A stretch of 64,000 nucleotides of DNA. Source: DATAZK01 sp965199805 (GTDB lineage: Bacteria > Actinomycetota > Actinomycetes > Frankiales > Frankiaceae). The number at the start of each line of letters is the position of its first letter. The stretch's first letter is position 1. Shown piece by piece: positions 51,959 to 59,998 of this stretch. Both the position numbers and the translations under genes were made by a program. The stretch covers positions 1,798,001 to 1,862,000 of the forward strand of contig CBDATO010000001.1 of assembly GCA_965199805.1 (NCBI GenBank). The letters are read 5' to 3'. The notes under the pieces were generated by a model. It did not search any database. It saw only the letters and a list, made by a program, of their open reading frames with translations, and had not been told where the DNA came from.

Positions 51959-54538
51959 TCAGCGGCGTATGAGTACGGGCGGGGCCGCCGCACCGACCTG
52001 CCCGGCACGGCGCTTCGGCTCCAGCCGGCGCAGCAGCACGGACACCCCGAGGATCGACACGGCGGACAGCACGACCAGGGCCAGCAGGTCACCGAGCCAG
52101 GTCACGGCGTTGTGCTTCCAGATCGCGTCGGCCCGCGGCGGCGCGTGGTGGCAGAGGTCGTGGATCTCCTCGGCGTCCGAGCTCGCCACCAGGTCGGCGG
52201 GCAGCTCGCCCTGCGCCTGCGCCTCCTCCAGCCGGGCGCAGAAAGCCGGTGCCCGGATGGTCTCGATGCCGCGCAGGTCGACGGTGGAGGCCGTCATCGC
52301 AAAACCCCAGCGGGCGGGCACCACGTAGGAGACCTGCTGCAAGCCGGGGCGGCCGGAGAGCGGGACGAGTCCGCCGGAGAAGACCAGCTGCACCATGATC
52401 ATGAGCACCAGCATGGGCATGGCCTTGTCGGCGTTGCCCACCCACGCGGAGATGACGAGCCCGATCATGGCCGACGCGATGGTCAGCGCGACGACGGCGA
52501 CCGCGATCTCGAGGACGGTCGAGCCGAGCACGGTCGGGTCGGCGGCGCCCTTGCGGCCGACCAGCGACAGGACGGTCAGCACCAGCGCCTGCACCGTGAC
52601 GACGGCCGACAGCACGACGACCTTCGACCACAGGTATGCCTGCGACGACAGCCCGATCGAGCGTTCGCGCTGGTAGATGGGGCGTTCCTTGACGATCTCG
52701 CGCACCGCACTCGCCGCGCCCATGAGCACGGCACCGAGCACGATCAGCAGCAGCAGCTGGCGCGCCTTGAGGTTGGCCTGGGTGTCGCCGAATCCGAGTC
52801 CGTCGGGTGACGGCACGATGCGGCTGATGGCGGCCAGCAGGATCGGCAGCGCGATCAGGATGGCCAGGTACGACCGGTCGGCGGCGATCACCGAGCTGTA
52901 GCGCCGGCACAGCGTCGAGAACTGCTTGCGCACGGTCTGCTGACGCAGCGGCGGCAGGCTGGTGCGCCGGGTAGAGGTGATGCCGGTGACCGCGCCCATC
53001 ACGTGGCGGCGGTAGTCCTCGGTGCCGCGGAAGCGCTGCGCCCACTCCTGGGGCGGCCGGCGCTTCAGCGTGCGGAACATCTCCGAGTACGACCGGGCAC
53101 CGAAGTACGTCAGCGCGTCCTCCGGCTTGCCCAGGTAGGCCAGGTGACCACCCTCGGCGAGCACCAGCAGCAGGTCGCAGACGTGCAGGTTGAGCGTGGA
53201 GTGCGTGACGACGACGACCGTGCGTCCGTCGTCGGCGAGGTCGCGGAGCTTGGTCATGACCTCGGAGTCGAGGTCGGGGTCGAGCCCGGAGGTGGGCTCG
53301 TCGAGGAAGAGCAGCGACGGCTTGGTGAGCAGCTCGAGGGCGGTGCTGGTGCGCTTCTTCTGGCCGCCGGAGAGCTGGCCGGCGCCACGGTTGTGCTGCT
53401 GGTCGGTCAGCTCGAGCTCGGCGAGCACCTCGTCGATGCGGGCGTTGCGCTCGGCCGCCGTCACGTCGGACGGGAAGCGCAGCTCGGCGCCGTACTCGAG
53501 GGCCTGGCGGACGGTGAGCGCCGTGTGCCAGATGTCCTCCTGCGGCACGAGGCCGATGCGTTGCCGGAGGTCGTCGTACTCGGCGTAGAGGTCACGGCCG
53601 GCGTACGCGACGGTGCCGCTCGTGGCCGGCCGGATGCCGGTGAGGGCACCGAGCAGCGTGGACTTGCCGGCGCCGCTCGGCCCGACCACCGCCAGCATGC
53701 TGCGCGGCGGAAGCGTGAAGCCGACCCCGTCGAGCAGCACCTTCTCCCCACCACCCGCGGCGCGCGCCAGCGGCACCTTCACGGTCAGGTCGGACGCCAC
53801 GAAGGTGAGGTCGCCGGTGTCCTCGTACTCGAGCAGGTCGTCGCCGACCAGCCGCAGCTGATGGCGCCCGATCCCGACGATGTCGCCCTCGGCCAGCGGC
53901 TGCCGGCCGTGGATGCGGCGGCCGTTGACGTACGTGCCGTTGGCGCTGCCGAGGTCGGCGATCTCGTGACCGGTGACCCCGGCGGTGAACTCCGCGTGCC
54001 GCCGGCTGGCCAGCAGGTCGTTGATGACGAGGTCGTTGCCCGGGTCACGGCCGATGCGCAACGTGCTGCGCCCGACCCGGTGCACACCGGTGAGCACGGG
54101 GCCGCCACCGGCCGCACCGGGACCGGGGCCGTAGCCCGCCTGCGCGGGGACGGGTGGGCTGGGGACGGTGGCGAAGCTCGGCGGGGTCGCCATCCCGGGC
54201 GCGGACGGCAACGGCGGAGGGACGGCACCGACGTGCGCCGGCACCTGCGGGCTCAGCAGCAGGTCCGGGCCGTCGGCGGCAAGCCGGAGCCGGACGTCGC
54301 CGTTGACGACCAGCTCCGAGATCCGGGAGGCGTTGTGCCAGGTGCCGTTCGTGCTGCTGAGATCGGCCGCGCGCCACGACCGTCCGTCGTGGAAGAGCCG
54401 CACGTGCCGGCTCGACACGAGCGGATGCACGACGACGATGCGGCAGGCAGCGGGGTCGCGGCCCACCAACCACTCCCCGTCGGGGGTCAGCTCGTAGCTG
54501 TTCCCCTCGACCTGCAGGCGCAACGACTGAGGCGGCAT
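51959..54538 (-). CDS. ABC-2 transporter fused to two FHA domains (Rv1747-like)
   Basis: 859 residues in order: FHA domain 1 (about 20-90, SSRHVRLFHDG and STNGTWHNASR), Pro-rich linker, FHA domain 2 (about 155-225, SRRHAEFTAG and SANGTYVNGRR), ATP-binding domain (Walker A VGPSGAGKSTLLGAL, signature LSGGQKKR, Walker B LLFLDEPTSGLDP), then six membrane helices of the ABC-2 type. Rv1747 has this plan and is regulated by Ser/Thr kinase PknF through phosphothreonines read by the FHA domains; no kinase gene is seen here. Probably exports a lipid-linked envelope component. Confidence 0.92.
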   Translation of the reverse strand: MPPQSLRLQVEGNSYELTPDGEWLVGRDPAACRIVVVHPLVSSRHVRLFHDGRSWRAADLSSTNGTWHNASRISELVVNGDVRLRLAADGPDLLLSPQVPAHVGAVPPPLPSAPGMATPPSFATVPSPPVPAQAGYGPGPGAAGGGPVLTGVHRVGRSTLRIGRDPGNDLVINDLLASRRHAEFTAGVTGHEIADLGSANGTYVNGRRIHGRQPLAEGDIVGIGRHQLRLVGDDLLEYEDTGDLTFVASDLTVKVPLARAAGGGEKVLLDGVGFTLPPRSMLAVVGPSGAGKSTLLGALTGIRPATSGTVAYAGRDLYAEYDDLRQRIGLVPQEDIWHTALTVRQALEYGAELRFPSDVTAAERNARIDEVLAELELTDQQHNRGAGQLSGGQKKRTSTALELLTKPSLLFLDEPTSGLDPDLDSEVMTKLRDLADDGRTVVVVTHSTLNLHVCDLLLVLAEGGHLAYLGKPEDALTYFGARSYSEMFRTLKRRPPQEWAQRFRGTEDYRRHVMGAVTGITSTRRTSLPPLRQQTVRKQFSTLCRRYSSVIAADRSYLAILIALPILLAAISRIVPSPDGLGFGDTQANLKARQLLLLIVLGAVLMGAASAVREIVKERPIYQRERSIGLSSQAYLWSKVVVLSAVVTVQALVLTVLSLVGRKGAADPTVLGSTVLEIAVAVVALTIASAMIGLVISAWVGNADKAMPMLVLMIMVQLVFSGGLVPLSGRPGLQQVSYVVPARWGFAMTASTVDLRGIETIRAPAFCARLEEAQAQGELPADLVASSDAEEIHDLCHHAPPRADAIWKHNAVTWLGDLLALVVLSAVSILGVSVLLRRLEPKRRAGQVGAAAPPVLIRR

Positions 54539-54601
54539 GCGCAGCAGCGTAGAGGTGCAGGTCAGGGCGGTGTGTCAGATTCGTGTACGAAGATCTGTCG
54601 G

Positions 54602-55252
54602 CTAACCGTCAGCCGGGCCCTTGACGTGCGAGGTGTCGTTCCAGCAGGCCAGCGCCGGGGCGCCCCGCTCCTGCCCGAGCACGCACCGCGCCGCCGTACC
54701 CAGCAGCAGGTGCTCGCCGAACGCCGCGGGCTGGCCGATCCACCGGGCACCCAGCACCCGAAGCAGATGGCCGTGGGCGAAGAGCACCACGTCGCCGCCG
54801 CCGGCAGCAGCGGAGCGCGCGCGGGCGATGACGCGGTCGGCCCGCTCGGCCACCTGCGCACCGGTCTCGCCGCCGGGCACCGCCCCCGCCCAGATCGTCC
54901 ATCCGGGGTCGGACGCCCGGATCTGCGCGGTGGTGAGGCCCTCGTAGTCGCCGTAGTCCCACTCCTGCAGGTCGGGGTCGACCTCGGGGTCGCACCCGGC
55001 GAGCTCCGCCGTGTGCCGCGCCCGCTGCCGCGGGCTGGTGAGCGCGAGCACGAAGGGGTGGTCCGCGAGCAGGGGCCGGAGCGCAGCCGCCGCCTGCTCA
55101 CCCTCCGCCGTGAGCGCGATGTCGGTGCGGCCGGTGTGGCGGCCCGACTCGCTCCACTCCGTCGCCCCGTGCCGGATCAGCCAGACCCGGCCGGGCACGG
55201 CCGACTCAGACGGCACGGCTGACTCAGACGGCACGGCTGACTCAGACGGCAC
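54602..55252 (-). CDS. Histidine phosphatase with repeat-encoded N-terminus
   Basis: Up to 216 residues. Catalytic motif WLIRHGATEWSESGRHTG and second histidine in VVLFAHGHLLRVLG. Four in-frame GTG codons (55252, 55234, 55216, 55198) lie in the 18-base repeat, giving zero to three copies of PSESAV; the conserved domain needs only the last. No strong ribosome site separates them. Overlaps the pgi 3' end. Could be a phosphoglycerate-mutase-like phosphatase of sugar phosphates, given its place after pgi. Confidence 0.8.
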   Translation of the reverse strand: MPSESAVPSESAVPSESAVPGRVWLIRHGATEWSESGRHTGRTDIALTAEGEQAAAALRPLLADHPFVLALTSPRQRARHTAELAGCDPEVDPDLQEWDYGDYEGLTTAQIRASDPGWTIWAGAVPGGETGAQVAERADRVIARARSAAAGGGDVVLFAHGHLLRVLGARWIGQPAAFGEHLLLGTAARCVLGQERGAPALACWNDTSHVKGPADG

Positions 55253-55256
55253 GGCC
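55203..55256. repeat. 18-base tandem repeat across the pgi stop and phosphatase start
   Basis: Three direct copies of an 18-base unit (55203-55220, 55221-55238, 55239-55256) with one or two changes. The pgi stop lies in the copy nearest pgi. Each unit adds six residues (PSESAV) to the phosphatase reading frame. Confidence 0.9.
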
Positions 55257-56960
55257 GCGGGCCGACCGGTAGCGGCGGATCAGCGCGTTGGTGCTGCTGT
55301 CGTGCGTCAGCTCGGGCACCTGGTCGGCGGCGAGCTCCGGCTCGATCCGCTTCGCCAGCACCTTGCCGAGTTCGACGCCCCACTGGTCGAAGGAGTTGAT
55401 GCCCCAGACGACGCCCTGCGTCAGCACCTTGTGCTCGTACGCGGCGATGAGCTGACCGAGCACGTACGGGCTGAGCCGCGACGCGAGGATCGTGCTGGTG
55501 GGGTGGTTGCCCTGGAAGACCCGGTGCGGCACCTGCGCCTCGGGCACCTCTTCGGCCTCCACCTGCTCGCGGGTCTTGCCGAAGGCGAGCGCCTCGGTCT
55601 GCGCGAAGACGTTCGCCATCAGCAGGTCGTGGTGCCCGCGCAGCTCGTGACGGGGCTGCAGAAATCCGATGAAGTCTGCCGGGATCAATCGGGTGCCCTG
55701 GTGGATGAGCTGGTAATACGCGTGCTGCCCATTCGTGCCCGGGGTGCCCCAGACCACCGGGCCGGTGTCGTACGTGACCCGTTCACCGGAGAGCTTGACC
55801 GACTTGCCGTTCGACTCCATGTCGAGCTGCTGCAGGTAGTTGGTCAGGGTCGTGAGATAGGCGCTGTAAGGCAGCACCGCCGAGGTCTGCGCGCCGAAGA
55901 AGTCGATGTACCAGACCCCGAGCAGACCCATCAGCACGGGCAGGTTGCGCTCGAAGGGTGTGCTGCGGAAATGCTGGTCCATGGCGTGAAAGCCGTCGAG
56001 CATCTGGCGGAAATGGTCGTGGCCGACGGCAATCATCAGCGACAGCCCGATGGCGGAATCGTAGGAGTAACGACCCCCGACCCAATCCCAGAAACCGAAC
56101 ATGTTGGCCGTGTCGATGCCGAATGCCTCGACCTCGGTCGCATTGGTGGAAACCGCCACAAAGTGCTTGGACACGGCGTCCTCGCCGAGGGCGTCGACGA
56201 TCCACGCCCGGCAGGTGTGCGCGTTGGTCAGCGTCTCGACGGTGGTGAAGGTCTTGCTCGAGACGATGAAGAGGGTCTCGGCCGGATGCAGGTCGCGCAG
56301 CGCCTCGTACGCGTCGTCGCCGTCGACGTTGCTGACGAACCGGCACGTCAGGTCCGGTGCCCGGAAGTCGGCGAGCGCCTCGTACGCCATCGCGGGCCCG
56401 AGGTCGCTGCCGCCGATGCCGATGTTGATGACGGTCCGGATGCGGCGGCCGGTCGCGCCCTGCCAGGCACCCGAGCGCACCTTGTCCGAGAAGTCGGCCA
56501 TCCGGTCGAGCACCTCGTGCACGTCGGGCACCACGTCGTGGGCCTCGCCGTCCGCCCCGGGCGTCGTGATCCGCTCGCCCCGGGGGGCGCGCAGGGCGAC
56601 GTGCAGGACGGCGCGGTCCTCGGTCGTGTTGATGTGCTCGCCGGCGAACATTGCGTCGATGCGCTCGCGCAACCCGGCCCTTTCGGCGAGCGCGACGAGC
56701 CGACGCATCGTCTCGTCGGTGATCCGGTGCTTGGAGTAGTCGAAGTACAGCCCCTCCACCTCGAGCGTGAGCCGGCTGCCGCGCCCCGGATCCCCGTCGA
56801 AGAGCTCGCGCAGGTGGGTGTGGGCCAGCCCGGCGTGGTGCAGCTGCAGCGCCTTCCACTCGGGCGTGGCGGTGATGTCGGGCGGGATGACCGCCCGGAA
56901 GTGCGGCGTCGCACTGGATGCCGACGTCTCAGCAGGTGACACGGGCTCGATCTCGGACAC
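55242..56960 (-). CDS. pgi: Glucose-6-phosphate isomerase
   Basis: Interconverts glucose 6-phosphate and fructose 6-phosphate. 572 residues, the eukaryote-like PGI family used by most actinobacteria; signatures include NIGIGGSDLGP, SSKTFTTVET, the catalytic Glu region GVWYIDFFGAQTSA and C-terminal INSFDQWGVELGK. GTG start 56960. Confidence 0.96.
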   Translation of the reverse strand: MSEIEPVSPAETSASSATPHFRAVIPPDITATPEWKALQLHHAGLAHTHLRELFDGDPGRGSRLTLEVEGLYFDYSKHRITDETMRRLVALAERAGLRERIDAMFAGEHINTTEDRAVLHVALRAPRGERITTPGADGEAHDVVPDVHEVLDRMADFSDKVRSGAWQGATGRRIRTVINIGIGGSDLGPAMAYEALADFRAPDLTCRFVSNVDGDDAYEALRDLHPAETLFIVSSKTFTTVETLTNAHTCRAWIVDALGEDAVSKHFVAVSTNATEVEAFGIDTANMFGFWDWVGGRYSYDSAIGLSLMIAVGHDHFRQMLDGFHAMDQHFRSTPFERNLPVLMGLLGVWYIDFFGAQTSAVLPYSAYLTTLTNYLQQLDMESNGKSVKLSGERVTYDTGPVVWGTPGTNGQHAYYQLIHQGTRLIPADFIGFLQPRHELRGHHDLLMANVFAQTEALAFGKTREQVEAEEVPEAQVPHRVFQGNHPTSTILASRLSPYVLGQLIAAYEHKVLTQGVVWGINSFDQWGVELGKVLAKRIEPELAADQVPELTHDSSTNALIRRYRSARGRAV

Positions 56961-57333
56961 GTACGGACCTCCCGCGCAGGACAGCGATGACGGTGCTGGG
57001 TCGATTCAATCCCCCCGCGGCCCCAACGGGCCGCGTGCGTCGCCGTCGTCCTTGTGCCCGCCGCCCACGACGTGATGCCTGACCAACGATTCGCGCACGA
57101 TTAGTCACGCTTGGTGAACCGTCCCTGGTCAGGGGTATCCGGGCGCTTGCGATCATCAGAAAAAGCCGCCACGCATTTGCACCGCCCCTTCTACGCTGCG
57201 TCATCAAGCAATTGGGTCACCCAAAGCGTCGACGGGCGTTACCGCAGGTAGGCGGCCCGACCAATGACGAGAAGGGCATTGCTATCCGCCCGAAGAAAGG
57301 CATTAACGCCTATCACTCGTATACGTTGGGTGT
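56961..57333. other. 373-base divergent intergenic region, pgi / winged-helix gene
   Basis: No gene. Relatively AT-rich for this window at its right end. It contains the palindrome at 57212 and the -10-like TATACG (57320-57325) that lies eight bases before the winged-helix GTG, suggesting a leaderless transcript. Confidence 0.45.
57212..57224. promoter_or_regulatory. Palindrome TTGGG-TCA-CCCAA
   Basis: Perfect five-base arms in the pgi / winged-helix divergent region; a plausible operator for the adjacent winged-helix protein or for a carbon regulator of pgi. Inference only. Confidence 0.35.
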
Positions 57334-57669
57334 GTGGTAGATCCGGGGGAACGTTCGTGGACCTTCTTTACGCATCATGGGCATGTGCTCATCAGCCTTG
57401 CTCGTGACCCAACGCTTCGGCTTCGTGACATCGCCGGCGCGGTCGGCGTGACCGAGCGTGCGACGGCGACGCTGGTGTCCGAGCTCGTACATGCCGGATA
57501 CCTGCAGCGCTTCAAGGACGGCCGGCGCAATCGCTATCGCGTCGACCTCTCCGGCGGGCTCCGCCACCCGCTGACGGCCGGTGTCTCGGTCGGCGCGGTC
57601 CTGGCGCCGCTCCTGCCCGAGCCGCACGACGACGTCCTCACCCAGCCGGTGCAGCAGCAGCAGGCCTGA
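57334..57669 (+). CDS. Small winged-helix transcriptional regulator
   Basis: 111 residues, GTG start. Winged helix across residues about 10-70: HGHVLISLARDPTLRLRDIA, AVGVTERATATLVSELV and DGRRNRYRVDL, similar to the ArsR/MarR type. No ligand site recognised. Located between pgi and the tRNA genes. The tail ends in QPVQQQQA. Confidence 0.8.
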   Translation: MVDPGERSWTFFTHHGHVLISLARDPTLRLRDIAGAVGVTERATATLVSELVHAGYLQRFKDGRRNRYRVDLSGGLRHPLTAGVSVGAVLAPLLPEPHDDVLTQPVQQQQA

Positions 57670-57824
57670 TCCGGTCACCTGCGCGGTCGATCACGATGCG
57701 TGGTCGATCGACTGCGCAGACCGGTTGTCGCTGCGGCCTGCGCTCCCGTATGCTCACGGAGGTTCCCGGCGGCCGGACGCTGCGGATGGTGGTGTCTTTG
57801 CCGCGACCGCGGTCAGGGCTTACC

Positions 57825-57897
57825 GTCCCCATCGTCTAGCGGTCCAGGACAGCGCCCTTTCAAGGCGCCGGCGCGGGTTCGAATCCCGTTGGGGGCA
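57825..57897 (+). tRNA. tRNA-Glu (anticodon TTC)
   Basis: 73 bases. Acceptor arm GTCCCCA with TGGGGGC, anticodon loop CTTTCAA giving TTC, T loop TTCGAAT. CCA not encoded. Confidence 0.96.
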
Positions 57898-57935
57898 CGC
57901 AAGACAGCTGGTCAGCAACACAACTGAACAATCTT

Positions 57936-58010
57936 GGTCTCGTGGTGAAGTCTGGAGTTCACGCCGCCCTGTCAAGGCGGAGGTCGCGGGTTCGAATCCC
58001 GTCGAGACCG
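57936..58010 (+). tRNA. tRNA-Asp (anticodon GTC)
   Basis: 75 bases. Acceptor GGTCTCG with CGAGACC, anticodon loop CTGTCAA between CCGCC and GGCGG, T loop TTCGAAT, discriminator G. CCA not encoded. Confidence 0.96.
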
Positions 58011-58057
58011 CTTCTCGTCGCACGTCGCTCCGGCGGCCGCGGCGGCGAGCGCTACCC

Positions 58058-58131
58058 GGGCAGGTAGCTCAGTCGGTACGAGCGCCCGCCTGAAAAGCGG
58101 GAGGTCGGCGGTTCGACCCCGCCCCTGCCCA
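58058..58131 (+). tRNA. tRNA-Phe (anticodon GAA)
   Basis: 74 bases. Acceptor GGGCAGG with CCTGCCC, anticodon stem CCCGC/GCGGG, loop CTGAAAA, T arm GGCGG/CCGCC. The Glu-Asp-Phe order is common in actinomycetes. Confidence 0.96.
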
Positions 58132-58167
58132 CCGTTCATCCCCGGAGTTCTCCCCCGGAGTGCATCT

Positions 58168-58431
58168 GTGACCACGCCGCCCGCAGATCCCGACCTGCTC
58201 GAGGCGCTCCGCAGCGCCCGCCTGATCGTCACGCGCGATCCGCGCGACTGGAGCGCCAACCGCCACGACGCCTTCCTGTACGGGCTCTTCCGCGGCTGGG
58301 ACGACCCGGCCGTCGAGCAGGAGGTGGCTTCCCGTCACCAGTGGGACGAGGCGTTCGTGACCCGCCTGCACCGGTTGGCCGCAGGCATCAGCGGGGCCAT
58401 CGGCACGCCTGAGGAGCCGCCGAGCGGGTGA
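58168..58431 (+). CDS. Small conserved-looking protein, function unknown
   Basis: 87 residues from a GTG. Aromatic and acidic with WSANRHDAFLYGLFRGWDD and a helical C-terminus. I do not recognise it. Its codon bias is normal for the window. Lies between tRNA-Phe and the catabolic operon. Confidence 0.55.
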   Translation: MTTPPADPDLLEALRSARLIVTRDPRDWSANRHDAFLYGLFRGWDDPAVEQEVASRHQWDEAFVTRLHRLAAGISGAIGTPEEPPSG

Positions 58432-58458
58432 TCACCCGCTCATCTCGCGCCCCAGGCC

Positions 58459-58494
58459 TTTACTTGCTCCACTCAAGCAGCTAACTTGCCGCTG
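58459..58494 (+). promoter_or_regulatory. Promoter and repeated operator of the cyclase operon
   Basis: -35 TTTACT (58459-58464), 17-base spacer, -10 TAACTT (58482-58487), then the cyclase GTG seven bases later, so the transcript is probably leaderless. CTTG, CAAG and CTTG (at 58463, 58474, 58485) are spaced exactly 11 bases apart over it, alternately inverted, as expected for a MarR-type site. Confidence 0.5.
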
Positions 58495-59429
58495 TGACCT
58501 GGCCCACAGACGATCAGCTCGACGCCCTCTACGACGAGGTACGCACCTGGGGGCGCTGGGGCGACGACGACGAGGGCGGCACGCTCGCCTACCTGACGCC
58601 AGAGCGCCGCGCGCTCGCCGCAGCGGGCGTCCGCACCGGTCAGGCCGTGAGCCTCGCGCACGATCTCTACCTGTCGCCGAGCCCCGAGCAGCCCGCGCCG
58701 TCGCTGCACCACATGCTGGCGAGCGGCGACTGCCTCGACAGCTCCGGGATCCCCGGATACGAGGCCACACGCGACTTCGTCGGCACCGACGTGCACGGGC
58801 TCGGCACCACCCACCTCGACGCGCTGTGCCACATGTTCGTGCGCGGGCAGATGTACAACGGCGGCCTGCCGTCGCAGGTCACGAGCGCGGGCGCCACGCG
58901 CAACACGGTCATGACGCTCGCCGACGGCATCGTGGGCCGCGGCGTGCTGCTCGACGTGCCCGGCGCGCTCGACCGTCCGTACCTGGACGGCGACCACTCG
59001 ATCACGCCCGACCAGCTGGAGGCCGCCGAGCGCGCCCAGGGCGTCACGGTCGGCTCCGGCGACATCCTGCTCATCTGCACCGGGCGCGACGCCCGGCGCG
59101 AGGACAACTCCGGCCAGCTCAACCCGTTCCTCAAGGGCCTCGCCGGCCTGCACCCCGACTGCCTGCGCTGGATCGCGGAGCGCGAGGTGGCGCTGCTGTG
59201 CGGCGACGGCATCTCCGACCACCTGCCGCCCCGGCCCGGGATGTGGTCGTTCCCGGTGCACCAGATCGGGATCGTCGGCATGGGCCTGCACCTGATCGAC
59301 AACGTGCGGATGGACAGCCTGCTCGAGGCCTGCCGCGCCGAGCACCGCTGGTCCTTCCTGTTCACCGCGGCCCCGCTGCGGATCCCCGGCGGCACCGGCA
59401 GCCCGCTCAACCCCGTGGCGGTGCTGTGA
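58494..59429 (+). CDS. Cyclase family metal-dependent hydrolase (kynurenine formamidase-like)
   Basis: 311 residues. The metal motif HGLGTTHLDALCHMF near residue 102 fits the cyclase family pattern HxGTHxDxPxH loosely. Relatives hydrolyse amides or isatin. First gene of an operon: its stop overlaps the marR start. GTG start, probably leaderless. Substrate unknown. Confidence 0.82.
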   Translation: MTWPTDDQLDALYDEVRTWGRWGDDDEGGTLAYLTPERRALAAAGVRTGQAVSLAHDLYLSPSPEQPAPSLHHMLASGDCLDSSGIPGYEATRDFVGTDVHGLGTTHLDALCHMFVRGQMYNGGLPSQVTSAGATRNTVMTLADGIVGRGVLLDVPGALDRPYLDGDHSITPDQLEAAERAQGVTVGSGDILLICTGRDARREDNSGQLNPFLKGLAGLHPDCLRWIAEREVALLCGDGISDHLPPRPGMWSFPVHQIGIVGMGLHLIDNVRMDSLLEACRAEHRWSFLFTAAPLRIPGGTGSPLNPVAVL

Positions 59430-59998
59430 GGGCGGCGCCCGCCACGCCGTCCACCGCGGGCGTGTCGGCCACGCACCCGACCATCGACCCCGAGCTGCAG
59501 CAGGCGCTCGGCGTCATCGCCCGCCGCGCCAAGGACCTCTCGCTCCACGAGCACCTCGGCGCGCGCGTCGGCTACCCGCTCGAGGGTCCGTACTTCGGCA
59601 CCCTGTCCCGCCTGGCCACCACCGGCACCGCGACCGTCTCCGAGCTGGCCGAGCTGCTCAACCTCGAGCTGTCGACGGTGTCGCGGCGGGTGCGGGTGCT
59701 GGAGGAGCGCCGGCTCATCGAGCGCGAGCCCGGCTCCGACCGGCGGACCTCCCTGCTCCGGCTGACCGAGGAGGGCGAGCAGATGTTCCTCGCCCTCGAG
59801 CAGGGTTGGCGCCAGATGCTGACCGAGGTCGTCGCCGACTGGGATCCCGTCGACATCGACCGCTTCTCGGCCCTCTTCACCCGCTTCGCCGCCGACTTCG
59901 ACCGTTACGCGGACGGCCTCCGAACGAATGGAACGGCATCCACCCGACCGGCGTCAGGTGCGCCGGCCCAACGATCGGTGCGACCTACTGATGCATGA
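59426..59998 (+). CDS. MarR family transcriptional regulator
   Basis: 190 residues; winged helix with TATVSELAELLNLELSTVSR and wing EREPGSDRRTSLLRLTEEG. GTG overlaps the cyclase stop (GTGA). As MarR proteins usually control their own operon, it is the likely ligand-sensing repressor acting at the CTTG/CAAG sites upstream. A longer in-frame extension inside the cyclase gene is rejected. Confidence 0.88.
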   Translation: MRAAPATPSTAGVSATHPTIDPELQQALGVIARRAKDLSLHEHLGARVGYPLEGPYFGTLSRLATTGTATVSELAELLNLELSTVSRRVRVLEERRLIEREPGSDRRTSLLRLTEEGEQMFLALEQGWRQMLTEVVADWDPVDIDRFSALFTRFAADFDRYADGLRTNGTASTRPASGAPAQRSVRPTDA

